Source: Certhia americana
Lineage: Eukaryota > Chordata > Aves > Passeriformes > Certhiidae
NCBI GenBank assembly: GCA_018697195.1
Contig: CM031857.1
Coordinates: 59,349,269 to 59,413,268 of the forward strand
Reading direction: 5' to 3'
Length of the DNA: 64,000 nucleotides
The notes under the pieces were generated by a model. The model saw only the letters and a list, made by a program, of their open reading frames with translations, had not been told where the DNA came from and made no database searches. The position numbers and the translations under genes are program-made. Each line of letters begins with the position of its first letter. The stretch's first letter is position 1. Positions 1 to 10,103 of the stretch are shown here, piece after piece.

Positions 1-1870
1 TTTTTAAATCTATGCGTCCAGCCTGGTTGCCTTTGCTTTTCCGTCTCGCCTGGAGAGAAACAGCAAACTGGAATTAAACTGCATCGTGAAAGTGCAGCTC
101 CTCAGACCGCATACCAACACCCCCGCATAGATACACAGCGAAAAGATGTGGTGGTGGCGTGCGGCTACTGTCCTCTCTAAATAACACCCCAAGTGTGCGC
201 GAATTGGGCACGGGCTGAGCTTTCTCTCGAATATATTTTACTGCTAGTGATGAGGGTCAGCTGGTGGTGTTTCTTAATTTTTTTCAACCCCCAAAAGACG
301 GTGGTAGGCTGATAGTAGAGGTAGAATACGGACTATAAATCCTAATACTAGTTTTTACTTGTGCTGGTCTGGGGTTGGTGTTTGTTTTGTTTTGGTTTTG
401 TTTTTTTAATGTGTTGGTTTTCGCCCTCTTGCCCTGCAATCCTCATTCCCTCTCCCTCTGAATTCGGGAAGGAACCTGCCCCTTGTGTACGAGACAGGAG
501 GGGTGAAATAACGTGACTGCAGCGAGATGCAGGCTCTCCGCCCAAGCATGCAAGATTAGTCTCTAAATGCATCAAAACACTCCCTGAAAACCAACACCCC
601 CAGCGTGCAATCAACTTTCACTGCCCTCACGTCGCACACGAGAGGGCTTTCACAAAAGCTTAGACTTTTTTTTTTCCTTCTGTCTCTCCGACCCCTCCAC
701 TCCACCAGTCGCATCACAAGAGATGAGTAAGCAATAAGCTTTTTTTACCACTGGCTACATCTGTTACCATCCCCTTCCTATGTATATATACTACACATAT
801 TAAAATATTGCTGATCGTTTTAAGAAAAACAACCCTGCCGCCGTTTTTTTATATTGTTTATTTTTATTATTCTTTCTACATCTGCGGGATTCAAGGATCG
901 GGAACATATCTCCTGCGCGGAGAGAAGACCTTTGGCAAATTTTCTGGTTTTTGAAACCCTCCCACTGCCGAAGTTGGACAGACTAAGTAACTGCGAGGGG
1001 ACTGCAGCACGGCAAGCTCGTGCTGACACGCTGCCGAAGCTGCTCCTACCCTCCCCCGCCTCCCCGATTGCTCCCTCCCTCTGATCTACATGGTCCTATT
1101 TGCTGCCTCTCATCCTTTGTCTCTGCCGATGTTTTAAGCAATAACAGGTTCAGGAACTTGAAATCTGTTGGTGGATACGAGGATGGTAAAAAAAAATCAA
1201 AACCAAAATGCAAAGGAAAAAAAAGAGCCATCAGAGGAGGAAACACACCCCAACCCGGCGGCGGCGCAGGTACTAAGAAACGGGTCAACCCTGATCGTCG
1301 CTTCGTGCTCCTGCCTCCCCCCCCCCTCGCTCGGGATGTACCTTTCCATTTGTTGCTTCTTCTTCTGCTGGGCTCCCCCCTGTCGCTGAAGAACCTTATT
1401 AACTCGTGCCGGAGGAGTAAAAAAGGGAGCGGGTACGGTCATCGTAACATTGGCGTGATGCGCTGCTTGCGGCAGGCGCGCTGGGAGGCGGGAATCTGCC
1501 CGCGGAGCGTGGCGTTCCCGTAGCGGCCCCGGCGGCGCCGCGCCCCAAGTCCCCTCCGTGTTGGAACTCAGCCCCTCACTCCTTTCGTGGACGGAGAGAG
1601 CGGCTGCTCTACACCAAGCACGCATTGGGGCCGGGGTGACGGCGCGTGCCGGCGCAGCGCCAGTGCCAGCTGTCCTCGATGTGGTTTTGACAATGACCAG
1701 GAGATCTGCATTATCAAAGTGAGATCAGGACCTAACGACACGCACCTCATTCCCCTCTGACCAAGTGGACATGGACATCTCTGAAAATGCTGCCCGGCAC
1801 CCGCTTTCCCCCCTTCCCCCTCACTCAGTGCCCACCCCGAGCTGGGGACACGGTCTGCGCACCTACCTCA
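1..1870 (+). repeat. Indel-ridden direct duplicate of 4564-6460 (probable assembly artefact)
   Basis: This block aligns end to end with about 4564-6460. Both start with TTTTTAAATCTATGCGTCCAG and run through the same leader, the same ATG (1336 here, 5916 there) and about 540 bases of PCDH17 coding sequence, losing similarity near ACCTACCT (about 1866). The differences are mostly single-base insertions and deletions, many in homopolymers and GC-rich runs, rather than substitutions. That is the error profile of unpolished long reads, not of an aged duplication. The block is about 30 bases shorter than its partner and may extend left of the window. A true recent partial tandem duplication is possible but less likely. 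Confidence 0.85.
1336..1870 (+). pseudogene. PCDH17: Frameshifted partial copy of PCDH17 coding exon 1
   Basis: The start codon and first dozen codons match the intact exon at 5916 exactly. A deletion in the CCCGCC stretch then breaks the frame, and many further one-base indels follow. The copy stops within the second cadherin repeat, so no cadherin protein could be made from it. It lies within the larger noisy duplicate, which is best explained as an assembly artefact. It should not be counted as a second PCDH17 gene. Confidence 0.8.
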
Positions 1871-2237
1871 TCTCACACAGAAAGGTGGCTCGGCGGAGAG
1901 TAGTGGTTTTGTGCTGCACGAATGTAGGTATAGTTTATTATACGTGCATTTTAACACAGCATTAGTTCAGAACGGTTTACCGGCAGGCTCGCTCGGGATG
2001 GCACTATTCCGTTTCCAGCTACAGAGGTCCTCGGACGGGAAGATGGGTCTGGCAAGAACACTCATTTGAAGTCTCAATCTGCAAGACTTTTTCCAAGTCA
2101 AATTATATTTATTGACATATAACTCAGGGCCGAAGGTTACCATATCGCGCACGCAAACAGAAGCTGCCTTAACTGACTCTTAAAGAACGGTCCTAAATAA
2201 TTTAGGAGCGTCTTTAATAAGTCTTCCAAGATTATTT

Positions 2238-2239
<2 letters not shown>
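1871..2239. other. Unique sequence between duplicate and poly-T
   Basis: This stretch has no partner elsewhere in the window, and no gene or repeat family is recognised in it. It separates the duplicate from the CpG island. The left edge is the likely assembly join. Confidence 0.4.

Positions 2240-2276
<37 letters not shown>
2240..2276 (+). repeat. Poly-T tract (37 T)
   Basis: An uninterrupted run of 37 T, followed by further T-rich sequence to about 2300. The length is likely to be inexact in any assembly. Confidence 0.9.
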
Positions 2277-2277
<1 letters not shown>

Positions 2278-2429
2278 ATATTTTCTTTTTTTCTATATAT
2301 CTTTTTCGCCTTTCCCCTAAATGATTCTTGCTACTTACACGCTCGTAGACACCCATACTCAGCTTCAGTCCGTAACGCCACTGTACGAGCAACCAGATCC
2401 CACCGGTACCAATCACGAGCACGCACCTT

Positions 2430-3260
2430 TTCCAGCCCAGTCCTCCCCCCCCCGCGGCGCCCCTCGCCCCTGCCGGACCTCCCTTGACGCCGGGCGGCGC
2501 TGCTGCAGCCCCCGGCCCCTCACGGCGTGCCGCCACCGCCCCCTCCCCTCGGGCAGGGACTCCTTACCCACCCTCGGGGCTGCCCCTCGGGGAGGCGAGA
2601 CCCGCTCGGGCTGCTTCCCGCAGTCCGGGCGAGGTGGCGAGGGGCTGGGGGTGTCCCCCGATCCACACCCCGCTCCCTCTCGCCCACCGCAATCCGGCCG
2701 GCGGCCACTCCGGACCGTGCGGCGGCGTCAAGTCCTCGCCCTGGCACGCTTGGCGAGTTCGGGGCGTCGCGTCCCCCCTGCTTCCCAGCCCCGCAACGCG
2801 GGACTTGTTACAACGGTCTTGCGAATCGGTGTGTGTGGGGCTGCAGGGCGCGGGCCGCGGGGGAGCCGCGCCGGGCCGGGGGCGGCGGCGCTGCGGTGCG
2901 CGAAGCGGGCAGACCCGCAACCCGCGCGAGCCGCTTCGCGCGCCCCGCGTCCGCCTCCGACCTGATCTAATCATGACACCCAGCGCCCGCCGCGCCACGC
3001 CCCCCCCCGCGCGCGGCCCCCCTCCCGCCGCCCCTTCGCCATTGGCCGGGCCGCGCCGGGGCCGGCCGGCGGCCGCCGCCGCCATGGCTGGCGTGGATCC
3101 GTATCAATGTTTTAAGGCCGCGGCTGAGGGAATAGAGGCAGTTCGGCGAGCGGCGCTGGGCGAGCGCGGCGCGGCGCGGCGGCCCCGCGAGTGCTGCAGT
3201 GAGGGAGGCGAGGAGGGGGGAGAGGGAGAGAGAGCGAGGCAGAGCGCGGCTCCAACTGTT
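2430..3260 (+). promoter_or_regulatory. CpG island, probable PCDH17 promoter
   Basis: Base composition changes abruptly from AT-rich flanks to very GC-rich, CpG-dense sequence, with many GC boxes (for example the CCACGCCCCCCCCCGCGCG stretch near 2995). It lies about 2.7 kb upstream of the PCDH17 start codon, as expected for a developmental gene promoter. Several long open frames cross the island on both strands, but they are a by-product of low stop-codon density. The transcription start was not located. Confidence 0.7.
3039..3046 (-). promoter_or_regulatory. Inverted CCAAT box
   Basis: CCATTGGC, the reverse of a CCAAT box of NF-Y type, lies in GC-rich sequence about 40 bases before a GCCGCCGCC/ATGG stretch. 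This is a common arrangement just upstream of a start site in TATA-less CpG-island promoters. The assignment rests on the motif and its position only. Confidence 0.4.
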
Positions 3261-3356
3261 GAATTTTCCCTGAATTCTCCACTTACCTGCGGGCGGCTGG
3301 TGAAATGGATCTGGTTTATCGGGGATCGGCGTTCGCTCCGCGTGCTGCCTGGCTAA
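3084..3356 (+). CDS. Candidate upstream ORF, 90 codons, strong Kozak context
   Basis: The ATG at 3084 sits in GCCGCCGCCATGG, an optimal Kozak context, and is open for 90 residues to the stop at 3354-3356. The predicted peptide begins MAGVDPYQCF and is then Ala-, Arg- and Glu-rich with a Gly/Glu stretch, largely reflecting CpG-island composition. The second half, ending in VLPG, is less biased. I recognise no domain or homologue. It could be an upstream ORF in a long PCDH17 leader, the start of an unannotated transcript, or chance. The context is the only real argument, because long open frames are expected in this composition. Confidence 0.25.
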   Translation: MAGVDPYQCFKAAAEGIEAVRRAALGERGAARRPRECCSEGGEEGGEGERARQSAAPTVEFSLNSPLTCGRLVKWIWFIGDRRSLRVLPG

Positions 3357-4445
3357 GACTGGCGACCGTCTGTTTGCAAGGGGCCACCCATCAATGAGGC
3401 AGAGAAGAATATTTGTTTTTTCTTCTTTTGCGTTTGAAAGCCTCCCTGCCACACGTTGCAGAATTAACTGTGTACTTTGGGTCCGGACTCAAATAAAGGA
3501 GAAAAAAACAGTGCAGAACTAAGACTCGGAACTAGATCTGTGAGCTATGTATTGGAAACCTATGTTTTTATTGCTTTTTTTTTTTTTTTTTTTCTTTTAA
3601 TGTGAAAGATCTCTGATTTATTTCACACATAACACTGAGGAAAGGTGGTTAAAAACACTCAGCAAAGCAGGAGACAGACGCGCCTCTGTGCCAGTGAGTG
3701 GATAACAGCCTTGTTTTCCTGATCCTCAGTCTCCTGGAGAAAGAGGTATAGTAAAAGTGTAGCTGGATCCCACCCCCCACCTTCTCCTTTTTTTTTTTTT
3801 TTTTTTTTTTCCATTCTTCCCTCCTCCCTCTCCAAAATATAAATCTGATTAATTTTTTTTCCTGTCTATAGAGTGAGTCAGAGAAGCGTTAGGAAGAAGC
3901 CGCAACTAATGTCTGTGAAGGGAGGAACATGAGGCGATAGTGAATGTGATTTGTTCCGCTGGATCTGACTCATCCAAGCAGATTGAAACACCTGCATTTC
4001 TGGATTTGCCATTCATTTATTTCAGATTGTTAAAAGAATCTGAAATAAGATTTTGCTACCCTTCCCCAGTATTTACCTATACACCGTATTGCTAGGAAAG
4101 GTGTTATATCGGAGTGGGGCTACGCATCTGGCGTTGCTGCCGCTCTTCTCCCCTGTAACAAGATGCTCAGAGAGACTGCTAAAGCTTTGAAAGGACTGCA
4201 AAAAATGCATCACACTGATCGCGGAACTGCATAGGTTTTAATATAAGCGAATTTATCGATTAAAAGATCTCCCACTTTATTCATCGCCAGAATTGTTTTT
4301 CCTCTTCTCCCCTCCCCTAAATGAAGAGGACTAGGCGGCAGTGTCATTGGAAGGAGACGCTGAATAGAAAGAAAAGAGAGGCACTTGATAGCGCAGCCCT
4401 GTGAATACAGAGACTGTTCCTCTTTTAGCGAGAGGCTAAGAAAGA

Positions 4446-4492
4446 GTGTGTGTGTGTGGTGTGTGTGTGTGTGTGGTGTGTGTGTGTGTGTG
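4446..4492 (+). repeat. (TG)n microsatellite
   Basis: TG dinucleotide run interrupted twice by an extra G (GTGGTG). It leads into a C/T-rich stretch. Confidence 0.9.
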
Positions 4493-4493
4493 C

Positions 4494-4538
4494 TTTTCTT
4501 TCTCCCCCCTCCCTCCCCCCTCCTCTCTTGCTCTTTCT

Positions 4539-4568
<30 letters not shown>
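4494..4568 (+). repeat. Pyrimidine tract ending in 27 T
   Basis: CT-rich sequence finishing in T 4542-4568. The left edge of the duplicated segment falls in or just after this run, a typical place for assembly breaks. Confidence 0.85.
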
Positions 4569-4573
<5 letters not shown>

Positions 4574-5678
4574 TATGCGTCCAGCCATGGGTTGCCTGTT
4601 GCTTTCCTCTCGGCTGGAGAGAAAAGCAAACTGGAATTAAACTGCATCGGGAAAAGTGCAGCTCCTCAGACACGCATACGCACACACGCATAGATACACA
4701 GAGAGAAAGGATGTGGTGGTGGCGGCGGCTACTGGCCTCTCTTAAAGAAACCCAAGTGTGCTGCTGATTGGGCACGGGCTGAGCTTTCTCTCGAAATATA
4801 TATTTACTGCTAGTGATGAAGGTCAGCTGGTGGGTTTCTTAATTTTTTCACCCCAAAAGGACGGGTGGGAGGCTGATAGTAGAGGGAGAGAAATGAAGCT
4901 ATAAATCCGAATACTAGTTTTTACTTGGGGGCTGGTCTGGGTTTTGGTGGTTTGTTTTGTTTTGTTTTGTTTTTTTAATGTGTTTTGTTTTCCCCTCTTG
5001 CCCTGCAATCCTCATTCCCTCTCCCTCTGATTCGGGAAGGAAACAGTGACCCAGGGTGTACGAGACAGAGAGGGGGGAAATACCGACGGCAGCGAGATGC
5101 AGCTCTCCGCCGCAAGCAATGCAAGATTAGATCTCTAAATGCAGCAAAACACTCCCTGAAAACCAACAACCCCGCGGTGCAATCAGACATTTCACTGCCG
5201 CTCACTGCACACGAAGAGGGCTTCAACAACAAGCTGAGACTTTTTTTTCCCTTCTGTCTCTCCTACCCCTCCACTCCACCAGTCGCATCACAAGAGATGA
5301 GTAGCAAATAAGCTTTTTTTACCACTGCTACAGACCTGTGACCACCCCCTTTTCCTATGTATATATAAATACACATATTTAAAAAATATTTCTGATCGTT
5401 TTTAGAAAAACAACCACTGCCGCCGTTTTTTATTATTGTTATTATTTTTATTATTCTTTGTACATCTGCGGGGATTCAAGGATCGGGAACATATCGCCTG
5501 CCCGGAGGAGAAGACCTTTTGCAAATTTTCTGGTTTTTGAAACCCTCCCACTGCCGAAGTTGGACAGACGAAGTAACTGCGAGGGGACTGCAAGCACGGC
5601 AAGCTCTTGCTGAAACGCTGCCGAAGCTGCTCCCTCCCCTCCCCCGACCTCCCCGATTGCTCCCTCCCTCTGAGCTAC

Positions 5679-5747
5679 ATGGTCTATTTGCTGCCTCTCA
5701 TCCTGTGTCTCTGCAGATGTTTTAGAGCAACAGGTTCAGGAACTTGA
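5679..5747 (+). CDS. Short upstream ORF in PCDH17 leader (22 codons)
   Basis: The ATG at 5679 opens a 22-residue frame beginning MVYLLPLILCLC that stops at 5745-5747, 168 bases before the PCDH17 start codon. The peptide is hydrophobic. If the leader is transcribed as drawn, it could reduce initiation at 5916. The context around this ATG (CTACATGG) is moderate. A sequence resembling a 3' splice site (TCTCTGCAG) lies inside it, so it may be absent from some transcripts. Confidence 0.3.
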   Translation: MVYLLPLILCLCRCFRATGSGT

Positions 5748-5915
5748 AATATAGGGGTGGAGAAAGAGGAGGGAAAAAAAAAAATCAAAACCAAAAAGGC
5801 AGGGAAAAAAAAAGAGCCATCAGAGGAGGAAAACAACCCCAGCGCAGGAGGCTAAGAAGACGGGGACAACCCTGATCGTCGCTGCTGCTCCTGCCGCCCC
5901 CACCCCTGCTCGGGG

Positions 5916-8543
5916 ATGTACCTTTCCATTTGTTGCTTCTTCTTCTGCTGGGCTCCCGCCCTGTCGCTGAAGAACCTGAATTACTCGGTGCCGGAGGAGC
6001 AGGGAGCGGGCACGGTCATCGGGAACATCGGGCGTGATGCGCGGCTGGCGGCAGGCGCGGCGGGAGGCGGGATGCTGCCCGCGGAGCGTGGCGTTCCCGG
6101 TAGCGGCCCCGGCGGCGGCCGCGGCCCCAAGTCCACCTTCCGGGTGTTGGAGAACTCAGCCCCGCACCTCCTGGACGTGGACGGAGAGAGCGGGCTGCTC
6201 TACACCAAGCAGCGCATTGACCGTGAGGCGCTGTGCCGGCGCAGCGCCAAGTGCCAGCTGTCCCTCGAGGTGTTTGCCAATGACCAGGAGATCTGCATGA
6301 TCAAAGTGGAGATTCAGGACCTGAACGACAACGCACCATCATTCCCCTCTGACCAAGTGGACATGGACATCTCTGAAAATGCTGCACCAGGCACCCGCTT
6401 CCCCCTCACCAGTGCCCACGACCCAGATGCTGGGGACAACGGTCTGCGCACCTACCTGCTTACTCGTGATGACTATGGCCTCTTCTCCCTCGATGTGAAG
6501 TCCCGTGGTGATGGCACAAAGTTCCCGGAGCTGGTCATCCAGAAGCCGTTAGACCGTGAGGAGCAGAGTCACCACACCCTGGTGCTGACCGCATTGGACG
6601 GTGGTGACCCACCACGCTCAGGCACGGTGCAGATCAATGTGCGCCTCATTGACTCCAATGACAACAGCCCCGTCTTTGAGGCAGCCTCCTATGTGGTAGA
6701 GCTGCCAGAGAACGCACCACTAGGCACGGCAGTCATTGACCTCAATGCCACTGATGCTGATGAGGGTACCAACGGAGAGGTGCTCTACTCCTTCAGTGGT
6801 TATGCACCTGAGCGTGTCCGTGACCTATTTAGCATTGACCCACAGAGTGGCCTCATCCGTGTCAAGGGCAACCTGGACTATGAGGAGAGTGGCCTCATTG
6901 AGATTGATGTCCAAGCCCGGGACCTGGGACCCAATCCCATCCCTGCTCACTGCAAGGTCACTGTCCGCCTCATTGACCGCAATGACAATGCCCCGACCAT
7001 TGGTTTTGTCTCCGTTCGCCAGGGAGCTCTGAGTGAGGCTGCCCCACCAGGCACTGTCATTGCCCTGGTGCGTGTCACTGACCGTGACTCAGGCAAGAAC
7101 GGGCAGCTCCAGTGTCGGGTATTGGGCGGTGGTGGCGGGCCCGGTGCCGTTCCTTTCACTCTGGAGGAGAACTATGACAACTTCTACACTGTGGTCACCG
7201 ACCGACCCCTAGACCGTGAGGCACAGGACGAATACAATGTGACTATTGTGGCACGTGATGGGGGCAATCCCCCACTTAACTCCACCAAGTCATTTTCTGT
7301 CCGGATCCTTGACGAGAACGACAACCCACCCCGCTTCAGCAAGAATCTTTACGTGTTACAGGTGCCTGAGAACAACATCCCTGGAGAGTACCTGGGCTCA
7401 GTCTTGGCCCAGGATCCTGACTTGGGCCAAAATGGGACGGTGTCTTACTCCATTCTGCCTGGGCATGTGGGAGATGTCTCCATCTACACCTATGTCTCTG
7501 TCAACCCCACAAATGGTGCTATTTATGCCCTGAGGAGCTTCAATTATGAGCAGACAAAGCACTTTGAGTTCCGTGTGCTGGCCAAAGACTCAGGTTCACC
7601 CCACCGTGAAAGCAATGCCACAGTGCGTGTCACCGTTCTCGATGTCAACGATAACGCACCCCTCATCGTCCTGCCTGCCCTCATCAATGACACTGCTGAG
7701 CTGCAGGTGCCACGCAATGCTGGGGTGGGCTACCCTGTGGGCACTGTCCGTGCCCTGGACAGTGACTTTGGGGAGAGTGGGCGCCTCACGTATGAGATTG
7801 TGGAAGGCAATGAGGAGCACCTCTTTGAGATGGACCCTACTAGCGGTGAGATACGCACCTTGCACCCCTACTGGGAGGAACTCAGCCCTGTGGCTGAACT
7901 GGTGGTAAAAGTCAGTGACCATGGCAAACCCAGCCTCTCTGCTGTGGCCAAGCTCATAGTCAGGGCCTTGGCGGGGCCCCTGCCCGAGGCTGGCGAGCCG
8001 CAGGTGAATGGTGAGCAGCATCGGCGGCCACACTGGGACTTGTCGCTTCCGCTGATTGTGACACTGAGCACTGTCTCTATCATCTTGCTGGCTGCCATGA
8101 TCACTATTGCTGTGAAGTGCAAGCGAGAGAACAAGGAGATCCGCACCTATAATTGTCGCATTGCCGAGTATAGCCACCCTCAGCTGGGAGGAGGGGGAGG
8201 CAGTGGCGGGGGAGGAGGAGGCAGTGGCAGTGGAGGGGGCAAGGGCAAGAAGAAGAAGATCAGCAAGAATGACATTATGCTGGTGCCCAGTGAGGGCGAG
8301 GACAGCCGGGGTCCCCTCAATGTCATGAACGTGGTGAGCAGCCCATCCCTGGCCACCTCACCCATGTACTTTGACTACCAGACCCGCCTTCCCCTCAGCT
8401 CTCCCAGGTCTGAGGTGATGTACCTGAAGCCCGCCTCCAACAACCTGACTGTACCCCAGGGACATGTGGGCTGCCACACCAGCTTCACAGGGCAAGGGAC
8501 TAACGCCAGCGAGGCTCCCCCGAGCCGGATGTCCATAATTCAG
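5916..8543 (+). CDS. PCDH17: Protocadherin-17, coding exon 1 (residues 1-876)
   Basis: This is a delta-2 non-clustered protocadherin, a homophilic calcium-dependent adhesion protein of neuronal membranes known to act in synapse and axon organisation. A signal peptide (about 1-17) is followed by six cadherin repeats bounded by calcium-linker motifs DLNDNAP 135, DSNDNSP 246, DRNDNAP 354, DENDNPP 466 and DVNDNAP 576. EC6 ends near 687 and the membrane segment is about 709-733. EC1 carries the C107-x5-C113 loop. N-glycosylation sequons occur at N22, N277, N441, N455, N506, N567 and N591. The tail starts with a basic segment, then RTYNCRIAEYSHPQ, a Gly/Ser run at 758-775 and KKKKISKNDIMLV. The start is the first ATG before the signal peptide. 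The exon ends in phase 0 at CAG|GTAGGA. Identity rests on near-complete agreement with vertebrate PCDH17 in the EC domains and tail, so confidence is high. Confidence 0.97.
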
Positions 8544-10043
8544 GTAGGAGACTTTTAGAATACCCTGGACCTCACTTTAGACACTGGTTTAACTTTCCCT
8601 TTTGTCTGCAGTGCAATCTGCTGTAAGGCACCACTGAAGGGACCAACACAAGTCACTAAAGAGAGGTGGACTTTATGGAAGTGGAACCAGACCACATCTG
8701 GTGGGTCTGGTTCTGCTGTCACATTGATGTTTCCCATGTGTTTCAAAAGAAAATGCCTACTGAAACACAGACAGAGGCAGTGCCAAAGAGGTGCATGTGT
8801 GGGCAGGCATTTAGGCAGGCATTTGAGGCACACTGGGGTATTTTCCCAGGAGACTGTCAGACAGAGGTGGGCGCTTCCACAGGTTTCATTTCTTCTTGGT
8901 TTGGGGTGGAGAAGAGGGAGGGTATTTCTAATGTGGTCATACCACCTGCAGTAACTAACAGGACAGAAAAGAAACTGCATACTGAGGACATCTATTGCAA
9001 CAGTGTATTATAGCCCTCCAATCTTGTATGTAAATATGAGCTATCGTTCCAAAACATATGTTGTTTTTTTTAAATATTCTTCTTCAGAACATATATCCAT
9101 AAATATATTTTTGACAGTATCATTGGGGCCCCATTGCCTCCTCCTCTCCCCATAAACAACTAAATTTTCAATGCTGAAAATTCTGCTTAGTCAAATAGAA
9201 AGAAAATGTATGTGGTGACTCCCTCCTACCTACAAATGTTAACAAAACTCACATCCTGTCACAAACCAGGAAAACAACTAGTCAGATTTCCAGTAGCCTG
9301 AGTCAACATTGATGATTGCTTTATAGGGAAAGACTTACATGCTCTGTCTTCTACCAAAGCTCATTTAGAAATTATAGCTGGGCTGCATTCTGCTGCCAAT
9401 TATATCCACACTGTCTTCTACTGACTTTTGTGAATGTGAGAAATGGCAGAATTTGGACCATTGGATATAGGGTACTAATCAAAGAATTACTTAATTTTTA
9501 GCAGGTAGTTTAAAGTCCAAACTCAGAAGATTTATTTCAGAGCAGTGAACTTGCAGAGTGAAGGTGAGGGCAGAAATTGGCTCCAGTTGATTTAATTTAA
9601 AGTATCACTTCATGATTAATGCAGCTTAATGTTCAAACACTACAGGTATGTTCCAAAGTGATTTTTAACGTTCGGATTGAAAGCAGGCTCTGGATAATGA
9701 CTATTAAATGTATTTGAAATGTCATATCTGTTTTATCCTGTGGTTCTCCTGATATGCTGTTCTGAGTCATAGGGGAATGAGCTGAGTGTATCAGAAGTGA
9801 CACAGACTCATTTTGTGTATGCAGCTAGTGGGAAAGAAGTTGCACTGTAGTCACCTGATGTACCTAAGGAAGATTCATAATACCTTGCAGTTACCATGCC
9901 CCGTGATCGGTGAACACCAAATGTTCTACTTGCCAGCTGTATCTAATGTTTTAAACTGAATAAGAATAGCCAATGGTAATTGGCTGTTTAAAGAACCAAA
10001 ATTCAAGTAAACAATGACCTGGAAATGGAATGTTTATAACTGG

Positions 10044-10103
10044 TAAAAAAACAAACAAACAAACAAAAAAAAACCCCAACAAAACAAATGAAAAAGAAAA
10101 AAG
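10044..10103 (+). repeat. A/C-rich low-complexity tract
   Basis: AAAC units followed by AAAACCCCAACAAAAC. It belongs to the same compositional class as the tracts at 23625, 43863 and 61640. Confidence 0.75.

Larger units (their letters stand above)
3357..5915 (+). other. PCDH17: Presumptive PCDH17 upstream region and 5' leader
   Basis: This stretch links the CpG island to the start codon. It contains poly-T runs (3575-3593 and 3788-3810), a TG repeat, a pyrimidine/T run ending at 4568, and a G/T-rich stretch around 4928-4990. From about 4564 onward it is the intact partner of the noisy block at the window start. Short upstream ATGs occur, including the one at 5679. The boundary between promoter and leader, and whether any part is spliced out, cannot be told from sequence alone. 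Confidence 0.5.

Noticed and set aside
1020..1625. Open frames at the window start (167 and 142 residues)
   Set aside because: They lie in the noisy duplicate of the PCDH17 leader. Indels created these frames, and none survives in the intact copy at about 5600-6200.
2180..3085. Long open frames on both strands through the CpG island
   Set aside because: GC-rich sequence has few stop codons. The frames overlap each other on both strands, and their products are Pro/Arg/Ala-rich without domains. Only the strong-Kozak frame at 3084 was kept, at low confidence.
6034..8365. Additional frames of 60-190 residues overlapping PCDH17 exon 1
   Set aside because: They are out-of-frame or antisense shadows of a highly conserved GC-rich coding exon.
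8558..9013. Frames just after exon 1 (115 and 141 residues)
   Set aside because: They lie in the intron or possible retained-intron 3' UTR, without similarity to the PCDH17 tail, which resumes only at 32591.
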